A DNA stretch of 64,000 nucleotides from Nonomuraea sp. SYSU D8015 (GTDB lineage: Bacteria > Actinomycetota > Actinomycetes > Streptosporangiales > Streptosporangiaceae). A program made the position numbers and the translations under genes. The notes under the pieces were generated by a model, which worked only from the letters and a program-made list of their open reading frames with translations, was not told where the DNA came from and did no database searches. Location: the NCBI RefSeq assembly GCF_008065375.1, contig NZ_VJYI01000017.1:211287-275286 (forward strand), read 5' to 3'. Numbering within the stretch: the first letter of the stretch is position 1; every line of letters begins with the position of its first letter. Of the stretch, positions 41,889 to 48,965 are shown piece after piece.

Positions 41889-43994
41889 TCACTGGGTGGG
41901 TCGGAGGTGGAAGATCCGGGCGGAGAGCGGCTCGGCGTCGCCGGGCGCCAGCGTCAGCGTCCCGGCGGCGGGGTCCCAGGCGTGCTCCCAGGAGGGCAGG
42001 TGCCGCGGGTAGCGGACGCCGAGGTCGATCGGGCGGCCGGCCAGGTGGGGCAGCTCCAGCCGGAGCGCGGCCGCGGCGCCGGGCCGCCGCCACACCCCGA
42101 GGTAGGTGTCGTCGCCGGCGCGCAGGGCGAGCGCGAGCCACGGGTCGTCCCAGCGCGGCAGGCCGAGCGGCCACAGCGGCACGGCCCGCGCCAGGCCGGC
42201 CCGCATCTCCTTGTGGACGCGCACGGCGTCGCGTACCGCGTCGAGCTGCGCGGCCGACATGGCGTCCAGGCGCCCGGACAGGTAGAGCCGCCCCAGCATG
42301 CCGGTGCACAGCGTGAAGGCGATCTCCTCGTCGGACATGCCGGGCTGCGGGTAGGCCCAGCTGGCCGACTGCTCGGGCAGCACCGACAGGGGCGCCGCCA
42401 CCGCGACCGGCGGGTACAGGCGCGGGTCCTGCTGGTCGCTGGTGGACTGCAGGTGCATCCTGGACAACATCGCGTAGTCCATGCGCATGGCGCCGGACGC
42501 GCAGTTCTCCAGGATCAGCTGCGGGTGGCGGTCCAGCACGCCGTCCAGCCACGCCAGGTGCGCGCGGTTGTGAGCGAGCAGGCCCGCGCCGGCGCTGCCG
42601 GCGTCCAGGTCGGTGCCGACGCCGGGGTCGATGTTGTAGTCGAGCTTGAAGTAGCCGACGCCCAGCTCCTCCACCAGCCGGTCCACGACCTGGTCCAGGT
42701 GCGCGACCGCGCGGGGGTGGCGCAGGTCGAGGTGGTAGCGGCCGTGCTCGGCCAGCCGTACGCCGCCGCGCTGCAGGAACGCCTCCGGCGGCAGCTTGTC
42801 GGCCATCGGGCTGCGAACGCCGATCACCTCGGGCTCCAGCCACAGCCCCGGCACCATGCCGAGCGCGCGGATGTGGCCGAGGACCTCCTCGATGCCGCGC
42901 GGGAAGCGCGACTGCGACGGCTGCCATTCGCCGACGCTGTCCCACCAGGCGCCGCCGTCGTCGTACCAGCCGGCGTCCACGCAGAACACCTCGGCCCCCG
43001 CGGCCGCCGCCGCCTCGATCAGCGGCAGCAGCTTGGCCGTGGTCGGGTCGCCCATCAGCGTGTTCATGTAGTCGTTGAACACCACGGGCAGCCGCTCCCG
43101 GTCGGGGTGCGGCCGGACGATCGCCCGCCTGTGCGCGGTGAGCGCGGCCGCGGCGCCGTCGAACCCGTCGCCGGACACCGCGACCGACACCGGCACCGTC
43201 GTGAACGACTCGCCCGGGGCGAGGGTCTGCTCCCACTGGTGGTCCAGGTCGGTCGGGCCGAGCAGCGCGACGTAGGCGCCGTCGAGCCGCTCGCCCACCT
43301 CCCACCGCCAGGGCCCGTTGTGCTCGATCTGCCACAGCCACGCCTGACCGCTCTCCCGGTCGGCGAGCCCGCCCGTGGGCAGGTGGCTGCCGGTGGACCA
43401 GGTGCCCGTGCTGACCGTCGCCAGCACGCCGCGTCCGTCCTGCGCGTGCCGGGGGAGGTTCAGGTCGGGCACGCCGGCCGCGCGCAGCGGCTCGCGGGTC
43501 CAGCGGCTCTCGCCGAGCCATTCGCTGTCGGCCCGCAGCACGTCCGTGGACTCCACCGCGGCGCCGGCGAAGCAGGCGGCGAACGACGAGACGGCCAGCA
43601 GCAGCGCCGGCTCCTCGCCGCGGTTGGTCACCCGCGTCCACACCTGGAAGGCGGCCACCCCGTCGGCCGAGCGGAAGAACACTTCGGCGTCCAGCCCGCT
43701 CGCCGCGTCGTGCAGGTCCATCCGCAGGACGTGCCACACACCGTCCCTGCTCTGCTCGCAGCCCCGGTAGGCCAGGCCGCGCCCGGCCGCCGTCTGCGAG
43801 AAGCGGTGCGCGGAGCGGGCCCGCCCCGTGCCCGGGAGCAGCAGCTCCACCAGCGGCTGCGTCGCCCGCGGTCGGGGCGCGGCGGGGCCGCCGGGCGAGA
43901 GCGACCGCACGCCGACCGGGCCGTCGGGTGAGACGTCCAGCACGACCCGCAGGCAGTCATGGCCCCAGACCACGCTGGTGTTCGTTGGCTTCAA
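41889..43994 (-). CDS. GH36 alpha-galactosidase
   Basis: A 701-residue cytosolic enzyme. It has the GH36 N-terminal supersandwich, the barrel with WYDDGGAWWDSVGEW and LWLEPEVIGVRSP, nucleophile Asp452 in YFKLDYN, acid/base Asp506 after ENCASGAMRM, and a C-terminal beta domain. It releases galactose from alpha-1,6-galactosides. The start is a TTG at 43994, chosen because AGGAG lies 8 bases before it and upstream residues look non-coding; an ATG or GTG near this point is absent. It is followed 20 bases later by the sugar-binding protein gene, in the same operon. Confidence 0.92.
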   Translation of the reverse strand: MKPTNTSVVWGHDCLRVVLDVSPDGPVGVRSLSPGGPAAPRPRATQPLVELLLPGTGRARSAHRFSQTAAGRGLAYRGCEQSRDGVWHVLRMDLHDAASGLDAEVFFRSADGVAAFQVWTRVTNRGEEPALLLAVSSFAACFAGAAVESTDVLRADSEWLGESRWTREPLRAAGVPDLNLPRHAQDGRGVLATVSTGTWSTGSHLPTGGLADRESGQAWLWQIEHNGPWRWEVGERLDGAYVALLGPTDLDHQWEQTLAPGESFTTVPVSVAVSGDGFDGAAAALTAHRRAIVRPHPDRERLPVVFNDYMNTLMGDPTTAKLLPLIEAAAAAGAEVFCVDAGWYDDGGAWWDSVGEWQPSQSRFPRGIEEVLGHIRALGMVPGLWLEPEVIGVRSPMADKLPPEAFLQRGGVRLAEHGRYHLDLRHPRAVAHLDQVVDRLVEELGVGYFKLDYNIDPGVGTDLDAGSAGAGLLAHNRAHLAWLDGVLDRHPQLILENCASGAMRMDYAMLSRMHLQSTSDQQDPRLYPPVAVAAPLSVLPEQSASWAYPQPGMSDEEIAFTLCTGMLGRLYLSGRLDAMSAAQLDAVRDAVRVHKEMRAGLARAVPLWPLGLPRWDDPWLALALRAGDDTYLGVWRRPGAAAALRLELPHLAGRPIDLGVRYPRHLPSWEHAWDPAAGTLTLAPGDAEPLSARIFHLRPTQ

Positions 43995-44023
43995 AGCTGC
44001 TGCTCCTGTTTCTCTCGTGTTGC

Positions 44024-46180
44024 TCAGCCGAGCGGGGCGGCGATCTGGATGAGGTCGATGTCGGGGGCGTAACCGGCCGAGGCGTTGCCGAACGTGATCG
44101 CGTTCGCGCCCGCGGCCAGGACCACGTCGACGACCGTGGTGCGGAAGTTCGACCAGCCCAGCGTGTTGCGGAAGTAGTGCCGCGCGGCCGGGCCGCCGTT
44201 GACGGAGATGTCCGCGTAGCGGTCGACGATGTTGGAGTTGTAGTTGGTGGCGCCCTCGCCCAGCTCGCCGTTGGCGTACGTGACGACCATGCGGTAGCGG
44301 CCGGCGGCCGGGACGGTGACGTTGTTGAAGCGCAACGTGTTGGCCGCGCCGGCGCCGATGTATCCGACGTACGCGCCGCCCGACGCCGCCGGGTTGGAGC
44401 CCGCCCTGGCGGCGCCGCTCAGCGTGTTGGCGGGGGATTCGGCCTGGTAGGAGGTGATGGTCCCGGTTGCCGCGGACACCTCGAGATAGTCGATGTTGAC
44501 CGCGTCCCGGTCGTCGGCGGCGTAGGCGTCGACGTCGATCCGGTTGATCCCGGCCGTCAGGAAGACCTTCGTGGTGACGGTGTTCCACGTGTTCCAGTCG
44601 GCGGTGCCGGGCAGGGCCACGTCGGTGAGGTCGGAGCCGTTGAGCCGCATCCGGACCGAGCGGGTGGCCGGGGCGCCGCTGTAGGGGCCGGCCGAGTAGC
44701 GCAGGGCGACCTCGTAGTAGCCGTCGTCCGGGGCGGTCACCACGAACTTGGTGCTCGCGGTGGTGCTGGCGCCGTATCCCTCCGAGAAGTGCGTGCCCGA
44801 GTAGCCGGTGTTGGAGCCGTAGGTGACGCGGGCGGAGCCCCCCAGGGCGGCGTACTCGGCCTCGTACCGCTGCGCCGAGGTCGCGGGGGAGCGGTCCTTG
44901 TCCGGGGTCACGATCACGTGGTACGCCGAGGTGCCCTTCAGCCCCGTCAGCGGGATCGTGATCTGGCCGCCGGAGGCGGTGAAGTCGCCCTCGCTGACCC
45001 GGTACGGGCCGGGGGAGGGGTTCAGCCCTGTGCTGTCGACTCCCCAGACGGTCGCGTGGACCGTCGTGCCGAGGTACGACGGGATGCCCTTGACCACGAC
45101 GTTCGTGTCGTAGGTGCCGCTCGCCGGGTTGTTGCCGCCGAAGATCACTCGGGCCTGCTTCTTGGCCGGGTCGAGCGCCGCCAGGCCCTGCAGTGAGCCG
45201 CCCGGCGCGGGCGGGGTGACGGCGACCGTCGTGCCGGTCAGCTCGCCGTACCACTTGTACAGCCACCAGCCGCCGGTCGCCTGGTTGTTCCTGGTCACCA
45301 GGTCGTTGAGGCCGCCGGCCGTCGTCCAGTACGCCAGGCAGCCGTCGACCTTGCTGTTCTCGAACTTGGCCACGAACTGCACCAGGTTGCCCGGCACGCC
45401 CAGGTCGCCGGAGAAGCGGCCGTACTCGTTGATCGTGATGGGCCGCGGGGAGACGCCCAGGCTCGTCTCGATCGCCCGGTAGTCGGCGTAGTGCTGCTGC
45501 CAGCTCGTGAAGAAGTCGTCGCCCAGCTCATGCCAGGTCATCACGTCGGGCAGCACGTTGTTGTCACGGGCGAACTGCAGGAAGGCGCGCAGGTCGGCCG
45601 AGCGGTAGGAGGCGAAGTTCGGGCCGGCGATGCGGGCGCCGGGGTCGATGGAGCGGATGCGCCGGTAGACGGTCCTGTAGTCGTTGAGGAAGCCGGTCAG
45701 GTTCCCGGCGTACCAGATCTGGTCGGGCTCGTTGAACGGGACGTACACGTACGAGGTGCGGTGCGGGTCGGCGACGACCTTCCTGGTCATCGTGTCCACC
45801 TTGGCCAGGTAGTCGTTGATGCCGAGGTTCTCGTACGGCCACTGCTTGTAGATGTCCTGCATGTAGATCTGGATGTCGCGGCCGCCGGCCCGCTTGAACA
45901 TCGGGGCGACCTTGAGCGCGTCGCCGTTCGGATGCTGCAGACCGTCGGGCGCCTTCTGAGCGGTGACCTGGGGTTTGAGCGCGGCCAGCATGGTCTCGTT
46001 GGGGATGCCCTCGTCGCCGAGCCCGTACAGGAAGCCGGTCGCGCCGTAACGCAGCGGGCCGGTCTGGGTGGCGAGGTCGACGACGAGCTGGGACGGCGCG
46101 GCCTCGCTTGGCGTCGCGGGCAGCACGCTGCTCACGATGGCCACCGCCACGGCCGCGGATAAGGCACTGCTCCTCCTCAT
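44024..46180 (-). CDS. Secreted clan GH-A glycoside hydrolase with two CBM6/35-like modules
   Basis: A 718-residue exported protein with signal peptide (about 1-28). Residues about 30-350 form a clan GH-A barrel: VYVPFNEPDQIWY provides the acid/base Glu and ITINEYGRF the nucleophile Glu, most like GH39-type enzymes although the family is not certain. A beta domain follows, then two CBM6/35-like modules (RYEAEYAALGGSARV near 455 and TSYQAESPANTLSGAARAG near 590). It probably degrades a plant polysaccharide outside the cell to feed the downstream importer. The ATG at 46180 has GAGGAGCG upstream. It is the first gene of the operon and is preceded by two palindromic operators. Confidence 0.85.
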   Translation of the reverse strand: MRRSSALSAAVAVAIVSSVLPATPSEAAPSQLVVDLATQTGPLRYGATGFLYGLGDEGIPNETMLAALKPQVTAQKAPDGLQHPNGDALKVAPMFKRAGGRDIQIYMQDIYKQWPYENLGINDYLAKVDTMTRKVVADPHRTSYVYVPFNEPDQIWYAGNLTGFLNDYRTVYRRIRSIDPGARIAGPNFASYRSADLRAFLQFARDNNVLPDVMTWHELGDDFFTSWQQHYADYRAIETSLGVSPRPITINEYGRFSGDLGVPGNLVQFVAKFENSKVDGCLAYWTTAGGLNDLVTRNNQATGGWWLYKWYGELTGTTVAVTPPAPGGSLQGLAALDPAKKQARVIFGGNNPASGTYDTNVVVKGIPSYLGTTVHATVWGVDSTGLNPSPGPYRVSEGDFTASGGQITIPLTGLKGTSAYHVIVTPDKDRSPATSAQRYEAEYAALGGSARVTYGSNTGYSGTHFSEGYGASTTASTKFVVTAPDDGYYEVALRYSAGPYSGAPATRSVRMRLNGSDLTDVALPGTADWNTWNTVTTKVFLTAGINRIDVDAYAADDRDAVNIDYLEVSAATGTITSYQAESPANTLSGAARAGSNPAASGGAYVGYIGAGAANTLRFNNVTVPAAGRYRMVVTYANGELGEGATNYNSNIVDRYADISVNGGPAARHYFRNTLGWSNFRTTVVDVVLAAGANAITFGNASAGYAPDIDLIQIAAPLG

Positions 46181-46201
46181 GGGCGCTCCTCGGGGAGTGC
46201 G

Positions 46202-46250
46202 GATGTGACCGGTCACATCTTCTTGATGCATGAGTGTGAGCGGTCACATC
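46202..46250. promoter_or_regulatory. Pair of TGTGA-CCGG-TCACA operators
   Basis: GATGTGACCGGTCACATC (46202-46219) is a perfect 18-base palindrome; TGTGAGCGGTCACA (46235-46248) differs from its core by one base. Their centres are 31 bases apart, about three helical turns. They lie in the 153-base divergent region between the glycoside hydrolase operon (start 46180) and the TetR gene (start 46334) and are likely TetR operators. Confidence 0.65.
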
Positions 46251-46320
46251 GAGAAGAGAAAGAGGGCGTTACCAGGTTGTTACCGGCAAATGTCGGGCAA
46301 GGTGCACACGAGCGTTGGCC

Positions 46321-46326
46321 TACACT
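46321..46326 (+). promoter_or_regulatory. -10 element of a probable leaderless TetR transcript
   Basis: TACACT lies 7 bases before the ATG of the TetR gene and no ribosome binding site is present, so transcription probably begins at the start codon. No good -35 was seen. Confidence 0.4.
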
Positions 46327-46333
46327 CGTTGTC

Positions 46334-46891
46334 ATGGCGTTCACCGAGCGATCGGCGGCCACGAGGAGCTCGATCCTCTCGGCCGCCAGGAAACTGCTCA
46401 TCGAGCGGGGCTACGAGGCGATGACCATCCGGGCCGTGGCGGCGCAGGTCGGCGTCGACCCGTCGATGGTCATGCGTTACTACGGCAGCAAGGCCGGGCT
46501 GTTCAGCGCCGCCGTCGACGTCGACCTCCGCTTGGAGCAGGTGCCCAGGCCGCCGGCGGACCGGCTCGGCGAGCTGCTGGTGCGCCACTTCCTGGCCCGG
46601 TGGGAGGGCGGCCTTTCGGACGACGTGCTGATCCTGCTGCTGCGCTCGGCCGCCACGAACCCGATGGCCGCCGATCGCATGCGGGAGATCTTCGACCGGC
46701 AGATCGTCGCGTTCGTGGCCCGGGTGGCGGGCGCGGACGACGCCGCGCACCGCGCCGGGCTGGTCAGCACGCAGTTGCTCGGCCTGGCCCTCACCCGCTA
46801 CGTGCTGGAGCTGCCGCCGATGGCGGACGCCGACGTCGAGACCCTGGTCCGCGACCTGGCGCCGGTGGTGCAGCGCCACCTGACCGGCTGA
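46334..46891 (+). CDS. TetR-family regulator of the alpha-galactoside operon
   Basis: A 185-residue TetR protein: HTH at about 5-55 (RSSILSAARKLLIERGYEAM, then VAAQVGVDPSMVMRYYGSKA) and a short helical C-terminal domain ending near PVVQRHLTG. I chose the ATG at 46334; an upstream reading runs through the operator and looks non-coding. It is divergent from the glycoside hydrolase/GH36/importer operon with two operators between. A TetR repressor, rather than LacI, for a sugar operon is less common, so its ligand is of interest. Confidence 0.85.
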   Translation: MAFTERSAATRSSILSAARKLLIERGYEAMTIRAVAAQVGVDPSMVMRYYGSKAGLFSAAVDVDLRLEQVPRPPADRLGELLVRHFLARWEGGLSDDVLILLLRSAATNPMAADRMREIFDRQIVAFVARVAGADDAAHRAGLVSTQLLGLALTRYVLELPPMADADVETLVRDLAPVVQRHLTG

Positions 46892-46908
46892 TGAATCTAC
46901 ATTGTAAA

Positions 46909-46942
46909 GGCGCCGGGTCGGTTTTGCTCCGAGCCCGGCGCC
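46909..46942. terminator. Hairpin between convergent tetR and metallopeptidase genes
   Basis: GGCGCCGGGTCGG (46909-46921) pairs with CCGAGCCCGGCGCC (46929-46942) with one bulged base and a 7-base loop TTTTGCT. It sits between two convergent stops and should terminate both transcripts. Confidence 0.75.
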
Positions 46943-46952
46943 CGACGAGCCG

Positions 46953-48200
46953 TCAAAGGCCGTAGCGGCTCTTCAAATGCCGCCACCAGTCGCGGAACAT
47001 CCAGGCGTCGAACTCGGTGATCGACGAGGCGCTGCCGGCCTTCATGAGGAAGCAGCACTGGCCGGTCGGCGTCCAGTCGTAGAAGTCGTCCAGCCCGAAC
47101 GAGTGTCCTATCTCGTGCAGCAGGATCGTCATGTTGTCGGTGTTGAGGTTGTTCATGTAGTACTCGCTGCCGAGCCGCTGCCCCCAGTCGCCGCCCGCGC
47201 CGCCGCCGAAGCCGGCCGTCAGCCACAGCGACATGTCGTAGTGGTGCGACGCGCCGCCCGGGCAGTTGGGGTAGTTGCCGTTCTGGTTGAAGAAGCGGCC
47301 GCACGCCTCGGCGCACTGCGGCGCGTTCTCGCGGATGTCGTTCACGTAGATGTCGACGGAGTTGTCGCTCCACTGGAGCTGGGAGCGGTTGCGTACGGCC
47401 CAGCCGACCACCTTGACCGGCACGTTGCCGTACGGCCAGGCGTTGTGGCCGACCATGACGTCCATCCACTTCTTGAACTGGCGGGCCAGGGTCGCGTGGA
47501 TCTGGTCGCGCTGGGCGGCCGTCACTGTGGCGCTGGTGTCCCAGCGGACGCAGTAGTTGATCGAGCCGCCGTTGGCCATGATCTGGTCCCAGCCGTAGTT
47601 GCGGAACCCGTACAGGTTCGGATACGTGCTCTCCTGGTGCTGCCACACCTCGTTGAGCGGAGTGACCAGGTGGGAGGGCGGGTTCCAGCCGGTCGAGCCG
47701 CCCGAGTCGGCGGCCCACGCCCTGACCTCCAGCAGCCCGACCGACGCCTGGCCGCTCTGCAGGACCACGCGCAGCCGCGTGGTGCTGACCTGGGCGAAGG
47801 TGACCGTGTTGTAGGCGTTGACGGCGACGGGGTAGGTGCCGGGGATGTCGGCGTAGGCGCTGCCGGTCCACCGCTGGAGCTTCCAGGAGGCCGGGACGCG
47901 TACGCCGCCGTCGTCGTCGAAGAAGTAGACGTCGGCGGATCTGATGGTCTGGGCCGAGGGCCAGGTCAGCTCGGCCCATTGGGTGCCGGTGTTGGGCCAG
48001 GTGCCCCAGCGGCGGTTGACGGTGTCGTTGGAGCGGGGCGGGTCGATGCCGTCGTTGATCGCCGCCACGCTCTCCCATGGGGAGGTGTACGAGGCCGAGG
48101 GCGTCGCCGACCTGGCCACGTTCGTGTCGGCGACGGCGCCCTCGACCGGCAGGAAGAAGGTGCTGATCAGGAGGAGGGGCAGGATGGCCAGGCGTTTCAT
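46953..48200 (-). CDS. Secreted zinc metallopeptidase with discoidin-like domain
   Basis: A 415-residue exported protein. After the signal peptide (1-24) comes an F5/8 type C (CBM32-like) domain at about 27-165 (WGTWPNTGTQWAELTWPS, LRVVLQSGQASVGLLEVRAW). The C-terminal part holds the zinc motif HEIGHSFGLDD starting at His362, a metzincin-like HExxHxxGxxD, and several cysteines, including CC in GQCCFLMKAG. The substrate is unknown; the carbohydrate-binding-type domain and the sugar-regulator-like operator upstream suggest action on wall or plant material. The start ATG has GGAGG at 7 bases. Confidence 0.82.
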   Translation of the reverse strand: MKRLAILPLLLISTFFLPVEGAVADTNVARSATPSASYTSPWESVAAINDGIDPPRSNDTVNRRWGTWPNTGTQWAELTWPSAQTIRSADVYFFDDDGGVRVPASWKLQRWTGSAYADIPGTYPVAVNAYNTVTFAQVSTTRLRVVLQSGQASVGLLEVRAWAADSGGSTGWNPPSHLVTPLNEVWQHQESTYPNLYGFRNYGWDQIMANGGSINYCVRWDTSATVTAAQRDQIHATLARQFKKWMDVMVGHNAWPYGNVPVKVVGWAVRNRSQLQWSDNSVDIYVNDIRENAPQCAEACGRFFNQNGNYPNCPGGASHHYDMSLWLTAGFGGGAGGDWGQRLGSEYYMNNLNTDNMTILLHEIGHSFGLDDFYDWTPTGQCCFLMKAGSASSITEFDAWMFRDWWRHLKSRYGL

Positions 48201-48216
48201 ACGTTGCCTCCGGGGG

Positions 48217-48230
48217 TGGTAGCGCTAACA
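48217..48230. promoter_or_regulatory. LacI-family operator
   Basis: TGGTAGCGCTAACA (complement TGTTAGCGCTACCA) is a near-perfect palindrome centred on GCGC, the common LacI-family operator form in actinomycetes. It begins 17 bases upstream of the metallopeptidase ATG. Confidence 0.55.
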
Positions 48231-48235
48231 CCGAT

Positions 48236-48269
48236 GGGCCCCGAGGAAGGGCGCGCTCCCTCGGGGCCC
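48236..48269 (-). terminator. Hairpin terminator after the pectate lyase remnant
   Basis: GGGCCCCGAGG (48236-48246) pairs with CCTCGGGGCCC (48259-48269), an 11-base perfect stem directly downstream of the PL3 fragment stop. Confidence 0.7.
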
Positions 48270-48277
48270 TGTCCGCG

Positions 48278-48568
48278 CTAGCGGTAGGCGATGTCGGACG
48301 AGGAGTACAGGCAGTTCACGCCGTCGGCGCCCTCACCGATCTTGGTGGGTTCGCTGCCCTTCGGAACGCCCCGGTACTTCTCGCAGATGACGGCGCTGCC
48401 GTACACCGTGATCCGGCTGAAGCGCGCGGTGTCGCCCCAGTTGGTGTTGATGCCGGCCAGCACCTTGGTCGACCGCGCGGTCACGCCGTCCATGACCACG
48501 TGCCGTTGATAGGAGGTCGAGCAGTTGCCGCAGGCCCGATAGAGCTTGGAGGAGTCGGCGCCAGCTCC
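48278..48568 (-). pseudogene. C-terminal fragment of a PL3 pectate lyase
   Basis: The frame from 48568 down to the TAG at 48278 encodes about 96 residues with the family C-terminus: SKLYRACGNCSTSYQRHVV, LAGINTNWGDTARFSRITVY, VICEKYRGVPKGSEPTKIGE and GVNCLYSSSDIAYR. This matches PL3 pectate lyases of actinomycetes by recollection. A stop codon in frame (48569-48571) lies directly upstream and the signal peptide and catalytic beta-helix turns are missing, so the gene is truncated. Possible promoter palindromes remain upstream. Confidence 0.7.
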
Positions 48569-48965
48569 TCAGAGGGTGTGATGGGGATGTCAAAGCCGTT
48601 CTCCCTGCCTTTCCACGCTTCAGTCGCCTCAGTCGCTTGGGAAGCGTTTTCCCGCCGGTCGGGCGGGTGCCTGAGCCGGAGTTGGTGGGGAGGACAGCCT
48701 TATGACCGGGCGCGGCTGTCCTTGCTCGGCCTTTGATCGCACGAGCGGGGGCGACCGTCAACCGGAGCGTCCGGCCCTCGGCAGCGACCTGCGGCTTCGC
48801 GGTGAAAGTTTCACAGGGCCGGGCGCACTTTCCTGACTGTGGGCGGTCACGGCTGCGCCGCGAGGTGGTGTCGCAGCACCCGCGCGGAGGTGGTGACCCG
48901 CGTCCTGGCGCCTCCGCCGGGGCATCGCTTCGGACTTGTCGGACCCGCCGCGTAGGGTGCCAGCC
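48569..48965. other. Intergenic region with two operator-like palindromes
   Basis: No intact gene is seen. GGGAAGCGTTTTCCC (48639-48653) has LacI-operator form around a central CG, and GTGAAAGTTTCAC (48802-48814) shares the GAAAGTTTC core of the xylan locus. They probably belonged to the promoter of the truncated pectate lyase. TAGGGT at 48953-48958 lies 7 bases before the next ATG and may be a -10 of a leaderless transcript. Confidence 0.5.

Noticed and set aside
46202..46250. TGTGA/TCACA palindromes as Crp sites
   Set aside because: The arms are separated by 4 bases, not the 6 of Crp sites, and two copies lie beside a TetR gene, so TetR operators fit better.
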